From Russula earlei (lineage: Eukaryota; Basidiomycota; Agaricomycetes; Russulales; Russulaceae), in NCBI GenBank assembly GCA_025769875.1, contig JAGFNK010000021.1, forward strand, positions 124,001 through 188,000: 64,000 nt of DNA, read 5' to 3'. Positions 1 to 11,961 of this stretch are shown here, in pieces. How positions within the stretch are numbered: position 1 is the stretch's first letter; each line of letters opens with the position of its first letter. A model generated the notes under the pieces. That model worked only from the letters and a program-made list of their open reading frames with translations, was not told where the DNA came from and searched no databases. The position numbers and the translations under genes were made by a program.

Positions 1-446
1 GAATGATACAGGCATGAGAGTGTTGATATCGTGGCCACCACGGTCGCGTGGATCGAGATCCGACCGCCCCTTGTGGTACTCCTGTGGTTCATTTCAATTC
101 GCTTCGCGAGCGGGCATTGTATTATCTGTTGTAAAATTTCATAGTTGAGGACCCTCGCCTCGGTTTCAATCCATTTATTCCAAGCTACCCACCCACCCCC
201 GCGACCTTGGGGAGGTAGCTGTGGTGGTCTGTTGAGCCGTCTCCCACGCCCACACCTAGCGTGTTATACGCCTCTGCTTCAGAGGACGCCATGGAACTAG
301 CAAATCGCCCCCACCCCAACACCGCAGTCAAGTGAGATTACTTGCCTTGTACGTACGTAACCCCAGCACAAAGGGGCCCCGGAAGCGGTTCACAAGTCGG
401 TCGTTCCGCTCCCCCTCTCTCCTCCCACTCCCACCTTCCCGCCATT
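1..446. other. 5' flank of the hydrolase gene, no gene seen
   Basis: No coherent reading frame with splice sites was found here. The stretch contains pyrimidine-rich CCCACCC-type tracts and runs directly into the start codon of the next gene, so it probably holds that gene's promoter and 5' UTR. No clear TATA box was found. Confidence 0.4.
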
Positions 447-1744
447 ATGTCCAGCTTCACCGAAGCCTGGCTTCCAGGCCCAGGCCCCAAGGCCCTCTCC
501 TTCTACACCCGCACTTACCACCCCCCTTCCGGTTCTCCCCGTGGCGTCGTCGTCTTCATCCACGGCTTTATCGAGCACGTAACCCGCTACGAATACGTCC
601 ACAAGCGCTGGGCCGACCACGGCTTCGTCGTCTTCACCTTCGACCAGCGCGGCTTCGGACGTACAGCGCTCGACCAGAAAAGGTCCCCGGGCTCCGTGTA
701 CGGCCGGACGTGCGACGCTGACCAGATCTCCGATATCGCGTGGGCTCTGCGCGTCGCCCAAGAGGCGAATCCCACAGTGCCGCTCTTTCTTATGGGCCAT
801 TCGATGGTACGGCTCTCCCTTTCCCCTCCTTGCCCTGCCCTACGCCTGAACTGTCACCATCCCAAAAAAAAAAAAAAAAAAATTCTAATCCCAATTCTGG
901 TCTAGGGCGGTGGGTTGGTCCTGTCGTTCGCGATGCGTGCCAACACCCAGGACAGCGTCTCGCAGCTGTCCGGTATCATCGCGTCGAGCCCCTGTATTCT
1001 TCTCACAAAGCCGCAGGGGGCCATCACACGCTGGCTCAGCAGCCGCGTGCGCTCCGTCCTTCCGAACCAGAACATCCCTGTGTCCGTTGAACCCAAGGTG
1101 CGTCGCTGTTCTCTTTTCCCTAGCGTACCCACTCGGAATTCCGCGTGGACCACCCAGCATTTGTCCCACGACCCGGCCGTAGTCAAGGATAACGAAACGG
1201 ACCAGCTCATCCGCCGCAGCGCGTCCCTCCGCGCTATCGATGACATGCTGAATCGGGTATGTCGAGCGTTCAGAGGTGCAGGTCGCGTCGTTGATACGAA
1301 TAATCTTTAGGGCGAGAATTTGGCTAAGGATTACAAGAACTGGCCAACTGCTCTTCCCGTACGTTTTTACTTTCGCCCGAGCCGGTTTTTACATCAACGT
1401 GTTATAGGTCTTGGTTGTACATGGCACAGAGGACAAGGTCAACCGTGTGCTTTGCCTGGTAATCGCGCATTGATCATGTAATCCTCCAGGTCTGCTCGGT
1501 CGAAGCCGCAAAGTTATTCGTCGACAGGCTGCCAGCAAGCGACAAGAATATCTCACTCTACGAGGTTCGATTTGTCTCAACTTTTTAGAAGAGATGAGAT
1601 TCAATAATGCGCGTCTTGCAGGGCGGATATCACGAGCTTCAAAACGAACCAGATGGCGTCAAGGAGAAGTTTGTTGACGAGTGCGTAGAATGGGCCAATG
1701 CACATTTCCCTATTGCTTCAGATGCTACCCAAGCCAGGCTTTGA
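447..1744 (+). CDS. Alpha/beta hydrolase, monoglyceride lipase-like (serine hydrolase, S33/Hydrolase_4 type)
   Basis: Predicted to hydrolyse monoacylglycerols or similar esters at lipid droplets or membranes, as in the yeast Yju3/human MGLL family. Seven exons give 308 aa: 447-806, 906-1097, 1158-1256, 1311-1358, 1408-1437, 1490-1564, 1622-1744. All junctions keep frame. Motifs: oxyanion HG at residues 39-40; nucleophile elbow GHSMGGG, assembled across intron 1 with Ser119; Asp242 in HGTEDK; His272 in GGYHE. Order and length fit the family. The donor after HGTEDK (GTCAAC) is weak; a donor 12 bases downstream would add a few residues. Intron 1 carries an A18 run. The start at 447 gives a complete N-terminal strand; longer upstream frames cross non-conserved DNA. 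The gene converges on the minus-strand clathrin gene, whose stop is 210 bp away. Confidence 0.9.
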
Positions 1745-1953
1745 ATTGTTTACCTATCTTCGTCGTGGGAGACTTGTCACCGCTCGCGCGCGATTCTGAA
1801 ATTACCTATCTCATTACGATGTCTTGTCCTCCTAGTTTATTTTGGGGCAGCCAGCGAGGCTATGTGCATTCTTGGTTATGTGAAGTAATAGCGCCCCCTG
1901 TTCACAAGGTATGGGTCTACGGAAGCAGGGTTGTCCGTCTGGGGCTTAATAGC

Positions 1954-2923
1954 TCAGTAACCCGCTGCGCCAGGGGCGCTTGCACCCTCGCGTCGCAGAC
2001 GCAAGAGCACCTCACGGTACCGCGACAGCTCCGTAGTTCCCGGTCCCGCCCGAGCAAGCGTCTTGCTCTGCGAATTTTGCAGTTCGACAAAGTCACAGAT
2101 GCGATCCCACGTCGTCCCCCGGGACAGCGAATCGGACAGCTTAGCGACGTAATCGGCTTCGGAGTCTCTGTACCAGTCCCCATCAATAAACCAGGTCGAT
2201 GCGAGACCAAGAGGCGAGAAACGGACTTGTTGTCACGGATCTGGCGTTTGCGCATCGCATTGTAGTCCTCGTAGAACTGGTCTATCGCGCGCTCCGCCTT
2301 CGAAATCGTCTCCTGGCGGCGAGTCTTGGACCTCTCGTCGCGCGCTTTGATCTCCTCAGCCTGACGTTCGCGCCATTGCCTGTCGGTTTCCGCGATCAGC
2401 CCGTCTCACCACCAAAAAAAAAAAAAAAAAGAAGATTAAGCACCGTATGACGTCGGGCTCCTCTGCGTCGATGGGCTGGACCAAGATTGGAGTTGCCGAG
2501 AGAGCTGACGGCTGTGGACGCGGTGCAAAGGGCGGGAGGGCGCCAAATGTGGGCTGAGATGGAGGGAAGTTGACGGTCTATGTGGAGTTGTCGTCAGCGT
2601 CTGGGATCCATGCGCGTTTCGGGAAGGCGCAGCAGGTCGGTCATAGGCTGCGGGTATCATACCTGCGGCACGTCCAGCTCTGGGAATTCGCTTTCAAACT
2701 TCCCGATGTCGTCGTCTTGGTCGTGACCGGTGACCCTTACCGCCCGTGCGGGTGCTGGGGTGCCAAAGGCGTCGAGGTCGAAAGGGCCCCCAGGTGCGGG
2801 TAGACTATGGGTGGGCGGAGACGTGAAAGAGGGGATGTCATCCTCTCCGTCGAGGGATATATCTGGGAAGGCGTTCGCTGCGCGTTCAAAGTCAATGTCT
2901 GCGTCGTCGAGAAGGTCAGCCAT
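1954..2923 (-). CDS. CLC1: Clathrin light chain
   Basis: Regulatory light chain of clathrin triskelia, acting at coated pits and trans-Golgi vesicles by binding the heavy-chain hub. Four exons read on the minus strand: 2663-2923, 2444-2577, 2227-2379, 1954-2167, giving 253 aa. The acidic N-terminal half carries an EFxxxFPEL-type segment (ESEFPELDVPQ, residues 77-87). The middle is Pro-rich. The C-terminal half has the family's basic helix beginning QWRERQAEE, the segment KAERAIDQFYEDYN and the diagnostic tail LRREGASAPGAAGY. Length matches fungal light chains (about 220-260 aa). Introns split codons at VIR|QW and NK|DS. The second intron contains a T/A homopolymer of about 17. The start was chosen at MADLLDDAD; a longer open frame upstream (to 3067) is less conserved in composition. 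It is divergent from the next gene, with a 238-bp shared upstream region. Confidence 0.93.
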
Positions 2924-3161
2924 TTGCCTGGTCGTGGCTCGGTGCAGAGCCAGTTTCCAATCGCAGGCGTGAGAACAGAGATCGGCGGGGATAGCCGAGC
3001 CGATTGAGGCCAGGCATTTGTTTGTCGGTTCCAAGCCAAGGACGAGAGCGAGGCGAGGGTCCCTCATGACCAGCCTCTTTCCTCGTGTTAAATGATATCA
3101 GACCCTGTATGTCCACCACGTTCTCCCCCACAACCCCCCCCCCTATCACTCTTTCTCACCC

Positions 3162-4502
3162 ATGTTCAGATTGTTGCACTGGATCCCAGGTTGTCGTACC
3201 CCAAGGCATATCAGGTATCACAGCGAGAAGAGCCCTCCTCCGGTCATCCCTGATATCGGCCCCACCTTTTCGCACGTGCCGCCACCTACTCGTCCTATCC
3301 CAGAAAGTCACTACCACAGGCGGCTCATCGACGAGGATTTCCCCCAGGTCATCAGAAATCCCTCCTATGAAGCAAAGTACCAAAAGTACCAATATCCACA
3401 TCCAATGCAACAAGAAGTGACCCCCAGTCCTCTGCGCCATGCCTCACCACAGCCTCGTGTTCCGCGCAGAGGAAGTTCAAGACGGGCACGGGGTGGCAGG
3501 TCCAACTTGTCCACCCGTGCCCATGACAGCTCTCAAAACAATGCCGTCACTCGCCGACGCATCGCCGACGAAACGCTCGCAGCAATCGAGCGTGGCGAAA
3601 TACAGCACCAGGGCTCGACCTATCGATTCCGCGACGTCGTTTCACACTCGATAGACAATACGATACACTTCCCGCCCGAGTCCATCCTTGCCACCTGGTC
3701 CACCTCTGCGCCTGCCTCCTCCTCCTTGTTGCCAGCGCAATTAGAGCTGTGTCAAGGCTCGACGCTGCAGCGGGCGCGCGCCCTCCTGCAAGAACTCAAC
3801 GCAACCTCGGCCGGCGACGGCGACGGCCCGCCAAGAGTCGGCGTGCTCAGCTTTGCCAGCGCCACCAAACCCGGCGGCGGGTTCCTCTCCGGCGCGCACG
3901 CTCAAGAAGAATCCCTCGCCCGCGCGTCGACCCTCTACGCAAGCCTCGTCACCTCGACCTCGACCCGGTTCTACGATCACCACAAGAGGGATCGTCGCGG
4001 AGGCTTCTACTCTCACGCGATGATATTTTCGCCCTCGGTGATCGTGCTCCGCGACGATGCGGGCAGATGGGTCCCGCCGTATCAGATCGAGGTCGTCACG
4101 AGCGCGGCCGTCAACGCGGGCGTCGTGCGCGAGCGTGCGGGAGAAAATCCGGATCCGGACATCGGGGCGCGAATCGAGGGCGTCATGCGCGAGCGCATGG
4201 CCCGTATCCTCTTCCTCTTCGAGCAGCAGGGCATTCGCAACATCGTGCTCGGCAGTTTTGGCACGGGCGTGTTCCGCAACGACGTCAGCATGATAGCCGA
4301 CATTTGGTTCGATTTGCTGGCGGAGGAGGGCGCTCGGTTCATGCACTCGTTTGATCGCGTCGTGTTCGGGATCATCGATTCGCGGACCTTGGAAAGATTC
4401 AAGGCGGTCTTTCAGAGTCGGATCGATTCCCAAAGCTCGACATCTCGGGGTTCAGAGACCACACCGGAGACTCCTCGTAGCGTCTTACGGGTCGTTGAGT
4501 AA
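3162..4502 (+). CDS. Microbial-type poly(ADP-ribose) glycohydrolase-like protein (macrodomain, TIGR02452/DUF2263 type)
   Basis: Likely removes poly- or mono-ADP-ribose from proteins. The frame is a single exon of 446 aa. Residues 1-125 are basic, Pro/Ser-rich and probably disordered. The domain then begins with RRRIADETLAAIERG, typical of the DUF2263 N-terminal helix. The catalytic signature GGGFLSGAHAQEE (238-250) follows FASATKPG and matches the PARG GGG-x(6-8)-QEE loop with both acidic residues kept. Further family blocks are YDHHKRDRRGGFYSHAMI, VVTSAAVNAG and the late macrodomain strand-loop LGSFGTGVFRND, which contacts the ribose. No intron is needed, unlike nearly every neighbour. Nothing in the neighbourhood indicates a specific pathway. 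Confidence 0.88.
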   Translation: MFRLLHWIPGCRTPRHIRYHSEKSPPPVIPDIGPTFSHVPPPTRPIPESHYHRRLIDEDFPQVIRNPSYEAKYQKYQYPHPMQQEVTPSPLRHASPQPRVPRRGSSRRARGGRSNLSTRAHDSSQNNAVTRRRIADETLAAIERGEIQHQGSTYRFRDVVSHSIDNTIHFPPESILATWSTSAPASSSLLPAQLELCQGSTLQRARALLQELNATSAGDGDGPPRVGVLSFASATKPGGGFLSGAHAQEESLARASTLYASLVTSTSTRFYDHHKRDRRGGFYSHAMIFSPSVIVLRDDAGRWVPPYQIEVVTSAAVNAGVVRERAGENPDPDIGARIEGVMRERMARILFLFEQQGIRNIVLGSFGTGVFRNDVSMIADIWFDLLAEEGARFMHSFDRVVFGIIDSRTLERFKAVFQSRIDSQSSTSRGSETTPETPRSVLRVVE

Positions 4503-6129
4503 TCTCAAAGTTCTCGGCCTCCAAGGCCCTGTGTTATGTCGCATGGTACGTGATCCTATAAAACGTGATGCTTTCTAAATGGTCCCTTACGAGCGGAAAA
4601 GTCTCTTCAGATTATACCCGTCCTCGATCATATGTACTTGTTGAAGCAGTCTTTTGCGAGCCATCCACGTTCTCATGATGACCCCGGTCGGTCGGCTATC
4701 ATTCTTGCATAGTATTCTTTGCTGGGGCTTTAGGTCCTCTTGTACATTCTCACTTATACCTATGCTCAGGAGATTTCGCTTTCGGGCGTTGGGGAATATA
4801 TCTATTCCAGCTTCATTCCTCGCCCGAGAAATATCAGAACCTTTAAAACGGAAAAGACAACAACAAGTAGTCCAAGAGCGGGATCGACTGCGAGTTTTAC
4901 GTAGGAAGTAAGATATTTCAGGCCCTACCGCGCAGTTGAACGTGCCACGACCGAGTTGTTGTACGCTTGCGCACACCGCCCACTGCATCTGTCCTCCCTA
5001 ATGGAAACGCCGATAGATAAGACCCTGAGATGCTTCTATGTAGAACGGGTCACAAGCCTCGAGTGGTGCCGTCGGATCTGCGCCCCTACACGTGGCCTCT
5101 GCTTTGCGAGCGTCAGTTCCAACGCGATCTGGACTTCGAAAGCAGCACCCGCAGCTTTCTGATTGCGCAGCACAGCCCCCGCGGACTAAACGCTGGTTGT
5201 ACATATCTATCGATATTCCCTTTCTGGAGCCCCCGCGCCAGGAAGCTGTTCGGATTTTTTCGTACAGAGTGACGCGGTGACGCCCTGTCCCGGTCCCGCG
5301 CTTCCTTCCGATCCTGACCCACCTGCGTGTGTCGAGCCGAGACCATTGATATCGCGCCACAACCTCGCATTATCTGTTTTTTTTTTTTTTTTTCTTTCTT
5401 CGCCACATCGCTGATGCTTACTAGCTCGGAGAAGCGCCAACACAGGAAACTAACCTGTCTAGGGCAGAGATGCACGATGCAATCGCAGAAGGCCTGCGAT
5501 GTTGTCAGGGACAGGGTCTGCGTTCGCGAATGGATGACTCGCTGCTGTTCGACCTACCGTGCATTGCATCCTGCGGCCCTGTGGACGGACCGCTTGCAGC
5601 TGCGGAAGCCGTCACGTCACGTAGGCAGGGTCTCCTGCTGATCGAATCCCATCCCATACGGCGACGTCGTGGCCTGTGTGGCGGAAACCAAACCATCCCA
5701 CCTTCCTTATTCGCCACATGGGGCGAGGTCATGCGCGTGCCTCGCGTGCATGGGACGAGGCCCGGATTGGGCGGATCCCATCATGGCGCGCATACGCATT
5801 CGATCTCCCCGCAACCCCAACCGCCACTGCTGCGGCCAGGCTCACAATCGTCATGGGGAATCTCGGGAAGACGAGGTGGTGGGTGCCACTCACTGGGCGT
5901 CGCCGTAATCCTGCTACCCGGAGCGGTAAGCGCCTCTCCAGCCGCGGCTGTATTCTCCCCGTCACCGGTATGGTTGTCTCCCTTCCCCCCCACTACAAAC
6001 CTTGATCCGCCCCAAACAACCCGACCTACCCGCAGCCCGCAGAAATGGCAAACCACGCCACTGTTAGTAAGACGCGCCCCCGGATCTCCCGCACACTTGG
6101 CGTGCTCACAAGAGCTGTCGCCCTCTGTG
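4503..6129. other. Intergenic, no supported gene
   Basis: Only short overlapping frames occur, without family motifs or consistent splice sites. A T homopolymer (about 18) lies near 5379-5396. The last part is the upstream region of the first BTB gene. Confidence 0.5.
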
Positions 6130-6137
6130 TATAAAAG
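6130..6137 (+). promoter_or_regulatory. TATA box of BTB gene 1
   Basis: TATAAAAG, 55 bp upstream of the BTB1 start codon. Confidence 0.6.
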
Positions 6138-6192
6138 CAACTGAGAACTGGTAGACCGTGGCGGCGTCTCAAGACGGTATTCTCTCCTCGCA

Positions 6193-7210
6193 ATGTCTAC
6201 ACAACACAAGTCCTCGACAGGGACAGGCGGTCTTGTAAAACACCAAGTATACTACCTCCGCGACGCGGATGTGATTTTCAGGGTTTGCCCATTCCCTCTC
6301 GCACACCTCTTTTCTCGAGATGATGACCTTTGTTCCCAGGCAGAGAACACCCTATTCAAGGTCCACAAGCACTTTTTTATGCGAGAGTCCCCAAGATTCC
6401 GCGACATGTTCCGCTCCCCCTCGATTCCGTGTACTGACCCGCCTGGTTCGTCCGACACGAACCCGGTGGTGTTGAAGGACACGTCAGCCGATTCGTTCGC
6501 CGCCTTCCTCTGGGTTTTTTATAACCCGTACGTATCCATTCAATTCTCTGAACGGCCGATTGATCTTTCTCCCTTGAAGGAAATATTCAATTTACATTGC
6601 CGACGTCGACCAGTGGTGGGATATCCTGAACCTGGCGCAACGCTGGGAATTTGAGGAGGTGGAATTATTATGCCTCCGTGAACTCGAAAAGCTGCCCATC
6701 ACGGCAGTCGAAAAGATTCGGCGTTATCAAGAATTCAAGCTCGACAGAGCACTGCTTGCAGAGTCGTTCGCAATGCTCATGCTCCGGGTTGAGCCTCTCA
6801 GCATCGAGGAGGGCCGCTTGCTGGGGATTGACACATCCTTACAGATCGCACAAGCCCGGGAAGCCTCGCGCAGCCTGAACCATGGCCTGGGCCCTTCACC
6901 CGGAGTGGATGAGCAGGAATTTGCCTTGATCATTCTGAAGATCTTCAATATAAAAGTGCAAAGTTTCGACCTCCTGGTAATTGGTTCTTTCGATCTTATG
7001 AGGATGATACTGAAATCATATTATCGCTCCCGAAAGACGGGTCACCCACCTTTCCAAGAACAAGAACAGCAACAGCAACAGCACAAGCCTAAGCAGCAGC
7101 ACCAGAGGCCGAAGCAGCAGCAGCACCCGTCGCCGAACGATCAGCGGCAGACTGGCAGCATTATTGATGACAACGTAACTGGGAGTCACAAAAAAGAGAA
7201 GTCAAAGTGA
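6193..7210 (+). CDS. BTB/POZ domain protein 1 (subfamily A, Gln-rich tail)
   Basis: A protein-interaction domain protein; BTB domains dimerise and can act as Cullin-3 adaptors, but the partner is unknown. Exons 6193-6282, 6340-6527 and 6580-7210 give 302 aa. Intron 1 (phase 0) sits after DADVIFR; intron 2 (phase 2) sits after FLWVFYN, inside the Pro codon. Both positions are shared by all five paralogs. Exon 2 encodes the core NTLFKVHKHFFMRES and ends LWVFYNP; exon 3 carries the helical back half. The last ~50 residues are a Gln/His/Lys tail (EQEQQQQQ and further Q clusters) absent from the other copies. It groups with BTB4 by the DPPGSSDTNP and LCLRELEKL segments. The start codon is the only one before the first domain strand. 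Confidence 0.88.
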
Positions 7211-7829
7211 ATGGTTGCAACCGGAAGGGATTGCCTTCTCTTTTTTTCCACTGATAATCCGCTCGAGCACCGTCGCGTAAATATTATGTTTCATTCATTG
7301 TATCCATCCGAAAGGAACTATGGGCACCTGTACTCGAGTCCTGACGGAGACAGATTTTAGAAAAAGAGGGCGTCAATGAGTGTACCCATAGCGTCAAGTG
7401 TCAAGCTTGCCCTGGGATGAGCTTAAGCTTGAGGTGGGTGCCACAAACGTTCGTGCAGATTTGGGTATGGCACTAGCGCCACGGTGCCAATTGACAGCAA
7501 GCGCTGCCGCATGCTGCAGACCCGTCATCATTTCTTCCGAATCTGCAAAAGATGCCGGACTGGAAACCAAGGCGAGAAAGGTCTAGACTTGCTTCTCGTT
7601 GTTCATATGTCCATCGTCGATCCTCGAATGCGCGCGATTTCGTCAAGTTGAACGTTCCACAGCGCACGCTTGAATACGTACAAAGCGTCAGGCGCATAAG
7701 CGACGGCCTCGGATCGCCTGCTCTCCCTCTTCAACACTCATTCGCCTTCTTGTTTCGTTTATCTCCTTGTCTCTCCTTTACGACCCACAACGACCTCGTA
7801 ACGCCACCATCGTTATACTTGGGCCGATC
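7211..7829. other. Spacer between BTB1 and BTB2
   Basis: Contains the 3' flank of BTB1 and the presumed promoter of BTB2. No TATAAA-type box as clear as those of the sister genes was seen, and no further gene. Confidence 0.5.
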
Positions 7830-8932
7830 ATGGAATCCAGGCAGAACGGCCAGCGCATCGTGCGCCATGCCGAATATTACATCCATGGGGGCGACATCAT
7901 TTTTCGTGTGCGTGGGTCTATATGATCAGTGGTGTGCCATTTCCTGATGGCGACACGTCGACAGGTGGAAGACGTTTTATTTCGAGCCCATCGCTACTTC
8001 TTTACGCGCGACTCTGCCTTCTTTCGTAGAATGCTCCCCCACCCGCCGCCCCCTGGGGAATACGCGAAAGGATCCTCGGATAACTACCCGTTGGTTCTCG
8101 AGGATACGCCCCAAGTAGATTTCGAACGGTTCCTCTGGGTTTTCTATAATCCGTGCGTGTTGCCTTTTTTTTTTTCTTTTTTTGCTTCGCACCCTCAATG
8201 ACGAACGACTTCAGAAAATATTCCCTCTATGATGCAACCGTCGAAGAATGGTCGTCCATCCTGAAACTCGCGCATAAATGGGAGTTCGTCGGCGTCAAAA
8301 CCCTCGCAATTCGCGAGCTCGAAAGGCTCGATATCCCTCCTCTTCGAAAAATCGTCATCTATCACAGCTATGCCATCGATCGCCGCCTCCTCCAAGCAGC
8401 GTACACGGCATTCACGATTCGCGACAAACCCATCACGAATGAAGAGGGTCAGGAGCTCGGCCTCGATACCGTCCTACAGTTAGCACGTGCCCGGGAACTC
8501 GCGAGGGCTCCAGCACCGGGCGGGATCAGGAACAAAGACGCCCGCTCTCCGGTGACGGTTGCAGGTTCCGAACTCGACGAGCTCGTCCGAGAACTCTTTC
8601 AATTGCCACCGCCTGATGAAATCCCTAACGACCCTATCGCACTTCTGAAACCCACCCCAGGTGGCGGTACTGCGGGTGACCGCACCGAAAATCAGTTGGG
8701 CACACAGTCAAGCGGGACAAAGAACAACGATCCAATCTCTGTTAAAGGTAGGCAGCATGCCCGTGAGCGCCACATCCCGTCTTGTTGTATTCAAACTGCC
8801 GGCATAGGTATGGGCGGTGCGCCCAACGCAGTCGCTAATGACAATGCAAAATCCATGCCTAGCGCTACGGCGAATGCCCAGCCAACTGGGGCTCCCAGCG
8901 GCCAGACGAACGGCCGAGGTAAAAACAAATAG
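7830..8932 (+). CDS. BTB/POZ domain protein 2 (subfamily B)
   Basis: Exons 7830-7907, 7965-8152, 8215-8747 and 8808-8932 give 307 aa. The first two introns match the paralogs exactly: phase 0 after GGDIIFR and phase 2 inside the Pro codon of FYNP. Intron 3 (8748-8807) is 60 nt and could be read through in frame. It is kept because BTB3 and BTB5 have a phase-1 intron at the same place and because the resulting last exon is 125 nt in both BTB2 and BTB3. Conserved features: RAHRYFFTRDSAFF, LPHPPPPGE-like loop, KYSLYDATVEEW, LAHKWEFVGVK, and the DKPITNEEGQELGLDT helix. The C-terminus is Asn/Gly/Ala-rich. Intron 2 contains a T-rich tract. Confidence 0.87.
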
Positions 8933-11825
8933 AGTCACGTTGATCCCACTCGACTCGTAGCGCCATGCGTGATGCCGACGTGATGGGTGATGGGCCAGCG
9001 AAAGGTCTTGGTAGTAGAGTGTACCGAGGATGATCTAGCGAGGGAAATAACTTATGAGAAAACCTGGAGAGTCCTTAATTAAGATGGAACTATGTCCGTG
9101 CGGGAGTAGTTGGACAAAGCACTAGCAGCATCTGGTTCTGAGCTGCGGCGGGTAGTACGCCATTGGCGTTACGCATGTTTTGCGTGATAATCGCATGGTA
9201 GGATTTCTCGCGAGGATCGCGCGCATGCTTGCTAAGGCACAGAATGTGACAATGTCGAGGTCGTGGTGGGACCAATGTGCTGGGCCAAGTGCACCAACGA
9301 TTCGGACAGGCGGAGATAAACCTCTTTCAATCACCGACTAACGTGTTCACTCTCCGTTTGTTCAAAGACCCCACCCAGTCACTGGCCACCTCCTCCTCTG
9401 CTTGCGATACTGCTGACGATTGTCAAATACTCGGCCGTTTTCTGTTCCCTACTTGATTTCCTCATTCGTCCAGTTCAAAAATCGCATTGCTGCGAACTCT
9501 TCAGCTCGTGACATCTCTGCGGACTGCGCATACCGTTCAAAAGCCCCTAGAATAGCTATTTAGCGCCGTCTTCTTCGTATCTCCCGGCTCCTGAAATCTC
9601 TCCTCTTTCCCACTTTTAATGATACGAGGTAGAAACTGTCACGCACTAACCATCGCTTTCGACATCGCTGGAGTTGGTCCGGTTCCAGCGCACATTGTAA
9701 TTATCCTGGAGATGCTTGTATGTCTTGCGTATATATGCGATTGTTGGGCTTCTCTTTCTACTCACGTACCACCACAGGATTCAGCTGCAGCTGTAATTTG
9801 TTGATCACAATACTGTGCTGGGTTTTGATACCGTGACCTCCTCGTCGATATAATGTGCTATGCGTGCGATACCCTGCCTCGCTAGCCACTACATGCACGA
9901 AAGGGGCTTCGCCAAGGCACTCTGTATATCAAGATATCTAGCCGGTGCACGCCCTACAGCTAGTTTCGGGTCAGCTTATTTTGCAAGCCGATGTGCTTGA
10001 ACGGCCATCGCGGTGTCCTTCCGTCTCCTCGATGATTTTCTCGGTGAGTGAATTGCTGATAGGGTGTTATTTTCGGACTAAGGGCTCTTGAGAATTATGT
10101 TTATAGGGCTTAGCTTACGCGTACTCTGCGATCAACACGTTGCAAACATTCTGGTCGAGCCTACAATCTAAGAGGAGAGCTTAACCCCTCGTACATGCCC
10201 TTCGCTGAGTCAAGTCTAGCGTGTTGTTCGGTGACAAACGGCCTGAAATAACATTTTACAGTCCGTTTTAGAGCTAGTTCGAGACAGAGCCCTGGCGGCG
10301 GAGGAACAGGGAAGTCCAGTACTCGCAGGTCACTGACTACGTAGTATCTCGTGTGTTCAACTCACTGGTCCATTTCCACATTCTGACGGGTTCCCCATGG
10401 TCTGAGCTAGTCCTGGATTTTGCCCATTTTTTTCCGTGGTTCGGAAATTGGCATTCAAAGTGGATGTGCTCAGGCGCTCTAGCCTTCTTTTTCCATCGAC
10501 CGACGTATTGGCCTCGTTTTATTTCCTAGTCATAGCTCTTGGAATCTACACCATCACGTCATGTGTTACATGCGGCTGCGCACAGCGAACCTTACCTTTC
10601 TTTCCAATAATTCGACTAACTTCGGACGAACAAAACCCTCCGCCCAGCCGATGTATCAGACATGAATCAACCCAATGATTATCTTTCAGAAGAGTATTGC
10701 TGCGGTGAGACAGCTTATACGACAGCTTATACGTGGCTACTTATCGCTACAAGGGTGCTGAACTCTAAAACATACAGCTTTTGAAATTCAGCTAGCGACC
10801 GTTTCTCGCTTACAGTTACTTGTCATCATCACATGAAGAAAAATGATAAGGACACTTCCCAAAGCCTCCCCGCTTGACCTGTCTCAATGATCTCAGACTA
10901 AGACTGGCCTGTGTTCTGTATTGGGTCTTATTACTGCCCATCCCAAGCTTATAGACGCTCACGCCAATGAACGAGAACAACTCCGCTTCCGCTATTAACC
11001 CCGGGACCATGCAGCTTGGCTCCAGTGCGTGCCGCATGTATTCTCCGATGGCGGAGCGCTGGCCCGTGGGCAATGCCCTGGCGAGAGGGGTTGAATCGCT
11101 ATCTCTACAGCCTGATGCCCGGATTCTGCCTCTGACTTTTCACAAGGCATGATGCACCGATTCCGGTTAACCACTGGCCGATGGGGCGGACACACCCAAC
11201 GACCTGCGTTAACAACGTGGGGTGCTGCGGGAAGCTGACAATTCCCACACCTCTTGCATCACTTTTCTGATTTAGGCAATCGCGGCTTGACGCCGCATGG
11301 CGACCCCAGAAATTGAGAAGTTGACGTTGAGATGGCCGTGATGTTGGCGAGGACCTGCCAGCAAATCTGCGATTGACATTTGATAGCACCACGCACCCTC
11401 ACCTTAGTATTACGGGCGCAGCTGCGGAGGTCATGCGTCAAAGCTTCAGACATCACGAACCACTACCAAAACCTTGGGCGTCTCATCAATCCCTCAAAAG
11501 CGGAGCGGACGGACCATGCCTTCCATCTTGGGCCATCAGAAGCCTACGCTTCTAGACCATGTGTTTGTCAAGATTACATCTTGAATGGCTAGAACTTGTC
11601 AATGACTCTCGGCGCGTGCGCTGGAGATCAAACATGAGGACTACAGTCATTACTACGGATAAGATCAGAATGTCTCTGCTGATTCCGCGATAGTGGGGTA
11701 TCCTCATGACTGGGAGGGGATGAGCTGGACATCAGGATTCACTTGCGCAACGCTCTGGACATCGGCCCCAGGAAACCAGGGTTAGACACGTGCCATACCA
11801 AGCCATCCACTGCCCTCCGTGCAGT
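8933..11825. other. 2.9-kb gene-poor spacer between BTB2 and BTB3
   Basis: No reading frame above about 95 codons has recognisable content, and no copy of the conserved BTB exon-2 end (LWVFYNP) was found, so no relic paralog is evident. Function unknown. Confidence 0.45.
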
Positions 11826-11833
11826 TATATATA
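11826..11833 (+). promoter_or_regulatory. TATA box of BTB gene 3
   Basis: TATATATA, about 130 bp upstream of the BTB3 start codon. Confidence 0.5.
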
Positions 11834-11961
11834 GCGATGTAAGTTATGTCGCAATGGACCAACACGCTAGTTCCCATCTGGTGCTCCTCCCCTTTGCACC
11901 CCTACTCTTCGCACTATACCTGCACCTCATAGCTCAAGCTACCCGTCTTTCACCCCCTGCC

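Noticed and set aside
3741..4433. 230-codon minus-strand frame opposite the PARG-like gene
   Set aside because: Shadow of the plus-strand coding sequence, which has the family motifs.
5470..6144. 224-codon frame upstream of BTB1
   Set aside because: No motif, runs through the BTB1 promoter, and composition looks non-coding.
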